Assembly (NCBI GenBank): GCA_021203685.1
Contig: JAJQAS010000181.1
Span: 1 to 10,797 of the forward strand
Length of the DNA stretch: 10,797 nucleotides
Origin: Clostridiales bacterium
GTDB lineage: Bacteria; Bacillota; Clostridia; Oscillospirales; Oscillospiraceae
Direction of reading: 5' to 3'
In this document: positions 1 through 5,782 of the stretch, in pieces
Position numbering within the stretch: position 1 is the first letter of the stretch
How the letters are laid out: every line of letters starts with the position of its first letter
Made by a program: the position numbers and the translations under genes
The notes under the pieces: generated by a model
Told to the model about the DNA's origin: nothing
The model's input: only the letters and a program-made list of their open reading frames with translations
Databases searched by the model: none

Positions 1-427
1 CATAATGCTTGGGAAACAGGCAAAGACGAATTTTATTAAAAGGCGCTTTCGACAGTGTCTCCATGGTCTCTTCGACCAGTTCATCATTCTGGTGCGCCAG
101 TGCGTAAACAGTCGTGCCGAAAGGATGGTAAACCGTACCATCTTCATACGAAAAATGCTGTCCTCTCGCAACTACCATCCCGTGTCCTTCACCAGGAGCG
201 ACCTCTACCGTTCCCGATGCTGTGATACAGCCGCTCACATGGTAAACATAGGTTCCCGCAGTTTTGGGCAGAAAACGAACCTTGTATTCTCCGTCTCCCG
301 CATAAAAGCCTTTCACTGAAACCCTGTCACTGCCGCACGAAATTTCAACAGTCAAATCAACGGAGGCATACTCTTCCGTCAAAGCCGGTCCTGCAAATAC
401 CAGTTCACACATTTCAAATTGTCTCAT
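1..427 (-). CDS. DUF5060/DUF4038 glycoside hydrolase-like protein, N-terminal part (runs off left edge)
   Basis: The first 142 residues are visible, starting with MRQFEMCELVF; the gene continues beyond base 1. Residues about 5-75 look like the beta-sandwich DUF5060 domain that precedes DUF4038 catalytic barrels. Residues about 95-142 begin the barrel: HPFGTTVYALAHQ, then APFNKIRLCLFPKHY, a pattern I associate with DUF4038/DUF5605 proteins, distant relatives of GH140 apiosidases. There is no signal peptide, so it probably acts in the cytoplasm on an imported glycoside. The start is supported by GGAG seven bases upstream of the ATG. It is the last visible gene of the operon, downstream of the symporter and separated from it by a strong stem-loop. 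Family assignment is from memory of motifs; the substrate is unknown. Confidence 0.75.
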   Translation of the reverse strand, partial: MRQFEMCELVFAGPALTEEYASVDLTVEISCGSDRVSVKGFYAGDGEYKVRFLPKTAGTYVYHVSGCITASGTVEVAPGEGHGMVVARGQHFSYEDGTVYHPFGTTVYALAHQNDELVEETMETLSKAPFNKIRLCLFPKHY

Positions 428-455
428 GTCGATGCTCCACACTTTCCTTTTTTAT

Positions 456-502
456 ATTTCAGTTTTGCCCTGCACGATATAGGGTACAGGGCAAAACGAA
501 AT
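456..502 (-). other. Intergenic stem-loop between symporter and glycosidase genes
   Basis: The 11-bp arms at 462-472 (GTTTTGCCCTG) and 487-497 are perfectly complementary. Beyond a single bulged A at 461, five more pairs (456-460 with 498-502) give about 16 bp around a 14-base loop. Neither strand has a T-run immediately after the stem: on the minus strand it is followed by ATAAAAAAGG. It is therefore not a textbook intrinsic terminator. Its place between two genes of one operon suggests an mRNA-stabilising or processing hairpin, or a leaky attenuator that lowers expression of the glycosidase relative to the transporter. Confidence 0.6.
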
Positions 503-525
503 TGCACAGAGGCACTGTTATAGTA

Positions 526-639
526 TCATGCTTGATTATCCGATACGGTTTCTTCCAGTGCCGCCCTTCTCTCCTGATTTTCTTTCTTGATCTGCGGCAT
601 CAGCTTATCCAGCTTGTAGAAATACAGCATCACCGCAAC
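526..639 (-). pseudogene. Out-of-frame C-terminal tail of the GPH symporter
   Basis: In the frame one base off from the symporter's frame, the codons from 639 down read VAVMLYFYKLDKLMPQIKKE and continue to a TGA at 526-528, 37 residues in all. FYKLDK followed by P-Q-I is the usual cytoplasmic tail of GPH symporters, directly after the last membrane segment. It is continuous with the upstream protein if about two bases are missing, or one is extra, at roughly 637-642. The annotated symporter instead ends in the unrelated residues SCGDAVFLQAG. This tail has no start codon or ribosome binding site of its own and is not a separate gene. Confidence 0.85.
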
Positions 640-1909
640 TGATATACGCAATCATCGGAACCAGGGTATAAAGCATACGGATCATGAGGATCGATCCCTG
701 CGACGTCGTTGCAAGATCCCCGGTATATCCGCTGAGCTGAAGGAGGATGCCCAGGATGCCAGCTCCGGCCGCGTTTCCGATTTTTGTTGCAAGGCCGTTG
801 AGACTGCTCAAGGTTCCTTCCATGCGGCGGATTCCCTTCCATTCATTGAAATCCGCGCACTCGATGATCGCCAACGGCATCAGCATACTGACCGGGACCG
901 TGCCGGCGCCGGTAAACAGATAGCCAATCATAAGTCCCACAAAATTTGCTCCGGCAAAGAAGTTGATCAGATACCCCAGAGCAGAGAGCAGGAAGCCTGC
1001 CATCATCAGCTTTGCCACCGAAAGTTTTGAAATCAGTTTCGGGAAAACAAACGGCAGCGGAATGGTAATGATCGTTACCAGGCTCATCATTCCCATCAGG
1101 TCTGTATTTTGAACGATATACTTGAAGTAGTACACCATAACGCCCATGTTGGCGATCACGCTGTATACCAGTGTAATGATACAGAGGATGAAGATAAAGC
1201 TGTTATTTTTCACTACCTTAAGAATATCCCTGACCTGAAGCTTTTCTGCTGCCACAGCGGATGTTTCCGTTTCATACTGCTCCTTGACAAAGATCATACG
1301 GAGAAGTCCATAAGCTGCCAGCGGAACCGCGATCATGCCTACCAGTCTGCTCCATCCAGCCGGAGATGTCGCAATATGTCCCATCGCAATCGGGAACGCA
1401 ACGTTGAATACGATTGCTGCAAGCATAGCAGGAATACTGCCGTAAGAAGTCAGCTTCACGATCTGCTTTCCCTTAAACGCACGAATCATATACGGGGTCG
1501 CATTTGCGGTCAGGAATGTTGTGCAAATGGCATTGGCAAGCACATACATGGCAAAAACCCAGATGTATTTAGCCAATGTGCTGAGGCTTGTCGGCACGGA
1601 AAACATCAGCCATGTTGCCAGCCAAAGCCCTACAATAAAGACCTCGTACGGTCTTGCGGTGCCCCACCTCGTTTTTGTCCGGTCAACGATAAATCCTGCG
1701 AAAGCGTCTGTTACGCCATCCACGAGCTTGCTGAGTACAAGAATCAGGCTGACGGTAGCCGGTGCCAGCATCAGGGTGTCTGTACAATAAACCATCAGGT
1801 AGCCCATGACCAGCACGGTGATGGTTCTGGATACGGTGCTGCTCGTCCAGATAATTACCTTACCGGCGCCAACTCGATCTTCCTGATTCGCTTTTGCTTT
1901 TTTGCTCAT
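605..1909 (-). CDS. GPH-family (MelB-like) sugar:cation symporter, C-terminus frameshifted
   Basis: A 434-residue integral membrane protein of the glycoside-pentoside-hexuronide:cation symporter family (major facilitator superfamily), expected to import a glycoside together with Na+ or H+. Family marks are in the first third: LSKLVDGVTDAFAGFIVDRTKT, in which the first Asp (D64) belongs to the cation and sugar site of MelB-type carriers, followed by RWGTARPYE, the characteristic loop between helices 2 and 3. About 12 hydrophobic segments are visible. The start is firm: AAGGAGG lies six bases before the ATG and overlaps the stop of the HPr-like gene, so the two are translationally close. The last 11 residues (SCGDAVFLQAG) do not fit the family; the expected tail sits in another frame at 526-639. 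The frameshift falls after the last helix has begun, so function could be partly kept. Confidence 0.9.
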   Translation of the reverse strand: MSKKAKANQEDRVGAGKVIIWTSSTVSRTITVLVMGYLMVYCTDTLMLAPATVSLILVLSKLVDGVTDAFAGFIVDRTKTRWGTARPYEVFIVGLWLATWLMFSVPTSLSTLAKYIWVFAMYVLANAICTTFLTANATPYMIRAFKGKQIVKLTSYGSIPAMLAAIVFNVAFPIAMGHIATSPAGWSRLVGMIAVPLAAYGLLRMIFVKEQYETETSAVAAEKLQVRDILKVVKNNSFIFILCIITLVYSVIANMGVMVYYFKYIVQNTDLMGMMSLVTIITIPLPFVFPKLISKLSVAKLMMAGFLLSALGYLINFFAGANFVGLMIGYLFTGAGTVPVSMLMPLAIIECADFNEWKGIRRMEGTLSSLNGLATKIGNAAGAGILGILLQLSGYTGDLATTSQGSILMIRMLYTLVPMIAYISCGDAVFLQAG

Positions 1910-1920
1910 TGGTTTCCTCC

Positions 1921-2160
1921 TTATTCCTCCGTATAATAGCTGAGCTTTTCTTCATCTTCCGGCGCGCAGACCAGCTCCGTAGCCCTGAACACATCCTTGT
2001 TCCCAGCCAGTACGACCAGCACATACTGAGACAAGGTCGATTTCAGATTCAGGCTGTCACCGTCATCGGTCTCCAGATACACATCATGCTTACACTTCTG
2101 CGCATCCTTCAGCAGCTCCGAGATGTTGATGCCTTCTTTCAGTCTTTTTTTCAGTCTCAT
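1921..2160 (-). CDS. HPr-like small protein lacking the phospho-histidine
   Basis: A 79-residue soluble protein. Residues 11-43 resemble the second half of HPr, the PTS phosphocarrier: an amphipathic helix (SELLKDAQKCKHD), a strand (VYLE), then LNLKSTL, which aligns with the NxKSIMG segment around regulatory Ser46 of HPr (here Ser41). The N-terminal strand that carries catalytic His15 in HPr is missing or replaced by basic MRLKKRLKEG; the only His (25) is at the wrong place. It therefore cannot act as a standard phosphocarrier. It may be a structural or regulatory relative. The start at 2160 is chosen over the ATG at 2178 because GGAGGAG lies nine bases upstream of it, whereas the upstream ATG overlaps that same motif. 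It sits between the hydrolase (63-base gap) and the symporter (11-base gap), evidently in the same operon. Confidence 0.7.
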   Translation of the reverse strand: MRLKKRLKEGINISELLKDAQKCKHDVYLETDDGDSLNLKSTLSQYVLVVLAGNKDVFRATELVCAPEDEEKLSYYTEE

Positions 2161-2196
2161 GGTAATCAACTCCTCCATTTTTTGTGTTTATTGGTC

Positions 2197-2211
2197 AGGT
2201 ATTCCATACCT
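2197..2211. promoter_or_regulatory. Perfect short inverted repeat upstream of the HPr-like gene
   Basis: AGGTAT-TCC-ATACCT: two perfect 6-bp arms around three bases, in the 63-base gap between the hydrolase stop and the HPr-like start. It shares the half-site GGTAT with the palindrome at 4343-4354 in the main promoter region. It could be a secondary operator or a small RNA hairpin; with such short arms, chance is also possible. Confidence 0.3.
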
Positions 2212-2223
2212 TTACGCCCGGTT

Positions 2224-4254
2224 TTATTCTACGATCACTCTTACGCGGTCGAGGTTCTTGCACTGGGTAAAAATATCTTCTTTCCGGCCGCAGCGCTGGC
2301 TTTTTACCCGGATCACCGGAAAATAAGTGCCCGGCTCCGTAAAAACATGACTGCATTCCGCAGTCGCCTTTCTTCCGTCCTCGCTCAGGCAAAGTGTTTC
2401 TTCCCCGGAAAAATCATTGGTGCGTTCAAAATCCCATGCAGCCGACGTAATTTTGCCGGAACCTGCCGGAGCCGTGACCGTTGCCGTAAAGGAAACCCGG
2501 TCTCCGGCCTTTACTTTTGCACTCTTTTGGCCATCAACATACGCGTTTACCACCGGCTGTAATCCGCCCCGCTCATCTGCGGATTCCGGGACAATTACCT
2601 GCCCGTCGGCCACCTCATATCTTGTGCTTGCAGTCGGCGCTATGCCCTGCTCGCACCACTTGGTCAAATCCAGCATGGACTGATGAAGAATGCCGACATA
2701 ATCGATCTCATACTGAGGATTTGCCATATCTTTCACGCTGTCGTTATGGGTGCAGTTATCATTGTAGTAGAGCCGGAACTGGTCATCCATCTTATCTCCC
2801 AGATGCCGTTTTACCGCTTCCCGGTACCAATCTCCATGCCAGGGATACGCGCTCTCATCCAGAAGCGAGCAGTTTGCGATTACCTTTCCGTGTATATCTC
2901 CGCTCGGAACACTTCCGCCTCCGGCTTGTGCAATAATGGGGGCGATCAGAATTGGGAGCTGCGGATATTTGGGCGTCCCGTCTTCGTTCCGATACTGGTC
3001 GTATACATGATAGGTCTCATCCGGCACCTGATGCCTTTGCAGCGTCTGCATAGCCAGATAATCACTGTTGTCGATCATAATCTCGTCGCCGACCGCAAGC
3101 CCTTCCAATGCGTTTCCGGTATCGCCTCCTTCACTGGCGCCATGTACGGTGATCACGCCATTTTCAATGGAATCAATGGCACATTCTTTTCCCTTCGCTT
3201 CACCGGAGAGCACCCGAATTCTGCTGTGGAAAAGATACGCATCCTTCGGCAGCGCCTGCTCCATACGAATCTGCGGCGTCCCCTTATTGCCGGTCATAAC
3301 GTTCCACCAGCTGTTATCCACGTTGGTGTATTCTTTCTCCTCCCGTTGATACGGCAGAAGCAATTCGGAAACCTTCGTTACATGCTGTACTCTCGCCTTC
3401 GCCTCGCTGCTTTCGGGATTTGCCCCTTCATATCCTTCCTTCGTCCAGAATTCAGTAAAATACTGCGGATAAATCTGATAGATAAACGGGGCTAACACCA
3501 TCAGGGAACCATCCCCCATCGTATCGGCTGAAAACCAGCCGCGCTTTGGGAATCCCATTCTGGTGACCTCAGCCAGGACTTCCCGCTGTTCTTCGTTTAA
3601 CCCGTCAAAGAACTCCCCGCTTCCGCCGGGGGACATATTGTCAATGACACGTGCGATTCCATCTTCTCCAAGCACGCGCATCGCGCGGCACCGCGGTGCA
3701 AACACATTCGGCGTTGCCATGGGATTGGCCAGCACATAGGGGGCCGCCCCATCCCAGACGCCATCCGTCATTTCTATACAGCTGATGGTCTTAAAACTTC
3801 CGCCGCTTCCGCCAAAGACATAACCGTAAGGCCGCTTCCCCGTTTTATACAGTTTCATGGCCACCTTTCGGCTAAATTCCGCTGTATTGGCGCTTGTTTT
3901 GTACAGTCTCGCGCAATCGACTCCAGGAATAAATCCGCCCTGATTGGAAACCACATAATAGGCTCCGTGCGTGATTGCAAAGGAAATCTTGTCGTCTTCA
4001 CCGGTCAGATGCTCGCTCTCGTGCTCATCCTCCGGCGCCGGAGACAGATACTGAAAAAAGCGATTTTCATAAGCATCCGCCTCCGGGAAATAAAGACAAA
4101 ACCGACATTCATTGCTGCCGTTCACGTCCGTTCCGCGAAACCCGCCATGCACATAGTAATGTCGGATCGGGAGATCTCTCCACTCCTCAACATCAATGTA
4201 GGGGGCCGCATAATAGGAATCTTCAAACGGCTTATACAACTCTTTTTGCTCCAT
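2224..4254 (-). CDS. Putative alpha/beta hydrolase (tannase/esterase-like) with C-terminal PKD-like domain
   Basis: A 676-residue protein without signal peptide, so probably cytoplasmic. Residues 140-165 hold YGYVFGGSGGSFKT, a nucleophile-elbow pattern with Ser150 as the likely nucleophile, and the following segment resembles tannase/feruloyl-esterase-type hydrolases. Candidate acid and base are in the region 463-505: Asp466 (LLDESAYPWHGDW) and His503 (DNCTHND). Residues about 335-400 look like a beta-rich insertion. Residues about 569-676 form a PKD-like fold with AAWDF and HVFTEPGTYFPVIRV. A PKD domain is common on secreted enzymes, so its presence on a protein with no export signal is odd. 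The start has GGAG six bases before the ATG. It is the first gene of the operon, divergent from the AraC regulator. An esterase removing an aromatic or acyl group from a glycoside is an inference; I do not recognise an exact family. Confidence 0.7.
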   Translation of the reverse strand: MEQKELYKPFEDSYYAAPYIDVEEWRDLPIRHYYVHGGFRGTDVNGSNECRFCLYFPEADAYENRFFQYLSPAPEDEHESEHLTGEDDKISFAITHGAYYVVSNQGGFIPGVDCARLYKTSANTAEFSRKVAMKLYKTGKRPYGYVFGGSGGSFKTISCIEMTDGVWDGAAPYVLANPMATPNVFAPRCRAMRVLGEDGIARVIDNMSPGGSGEFFDGLNEEQREVLAEVTRMGFPKRGWFSADTMGDGSLMVLAPFIYQIYPQYFTEFWTKEGYEGANPESSEAKARVQHVTKVSELLLPYQREEKEYTNVDNSWWNVMTGNKGTPQIRMEQALPKDAYLFHSRIRVLSGEAKGKECAIDSIENGVITVHGASEGGDTGNALEGLAVGDEIMIDNSDYLAMQTLQRHQVPDETYHVYDQYRNEDGTPKYPQLPILIAPIIAQAGGGSVPSGDIHGKVIANCSLLDESAYPWHGDWYREAVKRHLGDKMDDQFRLYYNDNCTHNDSVKDMANPQYEIDYVGILHQSMLDLTKWCEQGIAPTASTRYEVADGQVIVPESADERGGLQPVVNAYVDGQKSAKVKAGDRVSFTATVTAPAGSGKITSAAWDFERTNDFSGEETLCLSEDGRKATAECSHVFTEPGTYFPVIRVKSQRCGRKEDIFTQCKNLDRVRVIVE

Positions 4255-4292
4255 TCATTTCTCCTTTTCCCGTGGTTGTTCGCCCGTTTTTT

Positions 4293-4302
4293 TGTGATCA
4301 CA
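4293..4302. promoter_or_regulatory. 10-bp perfect palindrome TGTGATCACA in divergent promoter region
   Basis: TGTGATCACA is a perfect dyad 39 bases upstream of the hydrolase start codon, within the 204-bp region shared with the AraC gene. The halves are joined directly, without the six-base spacer of a CRP site, so a CRP/FNR assignment is not justified. It may be an operator for the hydrolase operon. Confidence 0.3.
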
Positions 4303-4342
4303 TCTTAACTTGCTGATGATATTTTAGTCTGGTAATCGTATT

Positions 4343-4354
4343 TTGGTATACCAA
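4343..4354. promoter_or_regulatory. 12-bp perfect palindrome at the -35 region of the AraC promoter
   Basis: TTGGTATACCAA is a perfect dyad whose right edge lies 17 bases upstream of the TATAAT at 4372-4377, so it occupies the -35 position. That is where a repressor would block, or an activator would replace, sigma factor contacts. It also lies between the two divergent genes and could coordinate both. The binding protein is unknown; LacI-type and AraC-type factors are both possible. Confidence 0.45.
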
Positions 4355-4369
4355 TTTTCTTTGTTGTAT

Positions 4370-4377
4370 GCTATAAT
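4370..4377 (+). promoter_or_regulatory. Extended -10 promoter of the AraC gene
   Basis: TG-C-TATAAT is a full extended -10 element with a consensus hexamer at 4372-4377; the TG begins at 4369-4370. No good TTGACA-like -35 lies at the normal distance, and the palindrome at 4343-4354 covers that position. Transcription should begin near 4384, giving a leader of about 75 bases to the AraC start at 4459. Confidence 0.6.
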
Positions 4378-4458
4378 TTTCACATCATTTATAAAACATA
4401 TCGTTTTTTAAAATGGCAACGATTCAGAACCACAGCCTATTTTGACAGGAGGCCCCTT

Positions 4459-5625
4459 ATGAAAAACGACAGACAAACATCTATCTCTCCCCTGCTGAAG
4501 CTTTTCTACGAAAGCACCAGCCTCCCCGTCACGGTCTTTGAAAAGAAATCCCTCTGCGAAAGGTACGCGCTGGCGCAGCAGGACTATAATCTTCCGCTGC
4601 TGCTGTACTCTTCCCTGTCAGGGGACCTCCCAAACGTCTGGTATGCCTGCACCCCGGAAGAGGTGTATTTCGCCGGAATTCATCTTCCCGGAACGGATAC
4701 ATCCATCATGCTGGGTCCTACGCTTCTTATTGACTGTACAAAACACGAGGCCCTTCGGATCACGATCCGGATTGGAAGAAGGACTGAGGATCTGGACACT
4801 GTCCGGCAGTATTTTGACAGTATCCACCCGCATTCGATTGCCGGCATAAAAGCATCCATTCAGCTTCTCTGCCGACTTCTTGATTTGGAAGTCCCAGAGG
4901 ACATCCCACAGGTGGGTTTTCAATGGAACCTTCCCTACAAAGTCAAAACACGCATCATAGAGGAAGAAGAGGGTTACAGCAATCCGGACCTGGAACACCA
5001 AATTCTGACCTGTATCCAACAAGGCGACCTTTCTGCGATAAAAAAGCTTTATCGGGAAGTCATCCTGCCTCTCAAAATAGGAGAACCCAACGATCTTATC
5101 TCAATCAAGATTTATATATCGACTGCAAACATGATTGCTTCCCGGCAGGCTATGCAAAGTGGTGTAGATTACACGCGGGCGAACGCAACTTATAACCGAT
5201 TTCTGGAAAAGATTTTGGTTGCTCAGTCCATGCCCGAACTGACCGAATGTTTTTATGCGCTGATTCAGGAATATACAAAAATGAATGCCGAACTGTCAGA
5301 GCTTTCTTCCGGTTCTATCCTGGTGCGGCGAATTTCGCAATATACCAAAAGCCATATTACTGAAAAACTGAGTACCAGTGTTTTTGCAGAAGAATTGGGA
5401 ATGAATGCCGCCTATCTCAGCACTCATTTCAAAAAAGAAACCGGAAAAACCATTGGGGCGTTTATCCAGGAAGAGAAAATCCGCGAAGCAAAACGGCTGT
5501 TACTGGAAAGTGATCTGAGTCTGGCCGAAATCAGCAGTTTTCTGAATTTCTCCTCAGAAAGCTATTTCTGTGCCGTTTTCAAAAAGAATACCGGCATGAC
5601 TCCTCAAGTCTACCGGCAAGAATGA
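4459..5625 (+). CDS. AraC-family transcriptional regulator
   Basis: A 388-residue cytoplasmic DNA-binding protein. The C-terminal 100 residues form the double helix-turn-helix of the AraC/XylS family: first HTH around VFAEELGMNAAYLSTHFKKE, linker helix IREAKRLLLES, second HTH around LAEISSFLNFSSESYFCAVF, ending KKNTGMTPQVYR, which is the family signature. The first 290 residues are a long sensor domain of a type common in Clostridia, not the cupin of AraC itself: SLPVTVFEKK near residue 20-30 and a YFAGIHLPG...LGPTLL stretch near 70-90. The start is backed by AGGAGG six bases before the ATG. It is divergent from the hydrolase operon and is the obvious candidate to activate it in response to a sugar or derived effector. 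Confidence 0.92.
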   Translation: MKNDRQTSISPLLKLFYESTSLPVTVFEKKSLCERYALAQQDYNLPLLLYSSLSGDLPNVWYACTPEEVYFAGIHLPGTDTSIMLGPTLLIDCTKHEALRITIRIGRRTEDLDTVRQYFDSIHPHSIAGIKASIQLLCRLLDLEVPEDIPQVGFQWNLPYKVKTRIIEEEEGYSNPDLEHQILTCIQQGDLSAIKKLYREVILPLKIGEPNDLISIKIYISTANMIASRQAMQSGVDYTRANATYNRFLEKILVAQSMPELTECFYALIQEYTKMNAELSELSSGSILVRRISQYTKSHITEKLSTSVFAEELGMNAAYLSTHFKKETGKTIGAFIQEEKIREAKRLLLESDLSLAEISSFLNFSSESYFCAVFKKNTGMTPQVYRQE

Positions 5626-5727
5626 TTTTTAGGGCTGATGATATAAAACTCCCACAGAAAACTTTTTCGATTGCTGTTTTTATTAAGATTACAAAAGTGA
5701 TAGGCCTTCTCAGCAAGAACTTCTCTC

Positions 5728-5775
5728 AAAAAAAACTCCGGCAGGCCGCCACACTTTCCTGTGGCGACCTGCCGG
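5728..5775 (-). terminator. Strong rho-independent terminator after the relaxase gene
   Basis: On the minus strand the relaxase stop (5783-5785) is followed seven bases later by a 16-bp stem (arms 5760-5775 and 5738-5753, starting CCGGCAGG) with a 6-base loop, then AG and eight Ts (5728-5735). The one imperfect position is a G-U pair in the minus-strand RNA but a C-A mismatch in the plus-strand RNA, so the structure suits the minus-strand transcript. It closes the mobilisation block. It may also limit AraC read-through on the plus strand, where only TTCCTTGTT follows the stem. Confidence 0.9.
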
Positions 5776-5782
5776 TTCCTTG

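Noticed and set aside
5..319. Plus-strand frame at the left edge
   Set aside because: The minus strand here encodes a recognisable DUF5060/DUF4038 protein with a ribosome binding site; the plus frame is its shadow.
1109..1936. Long plus-strand open frame of 275 codons
   Set aside because: It is antisense to the GPH symporter, rich in Cys/His/Arg/Gln without any domain pattern, and has no ribosome binding site.
2158..2178. Upstream ATG at 2178 as start of the HPr-like gene
   Set aside because: This ATG overlaps the GGAGGAG motif that serves the ATG at 2160, and has no site of its own.
2683..3495. Plus-strand open frame of 270 codons
   Set aside because: Antisense to the hydrolase gene, which has clear domain motifs and a good start; the plus frame shows no family features.
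4293..4302. CRP/FNR binding site
   Set aside because: TGTGA and TCACA are directly joined; the six-base spacer of CRP sites is missing, and CRP-type control of sugar genes is not usual in Clostridia.
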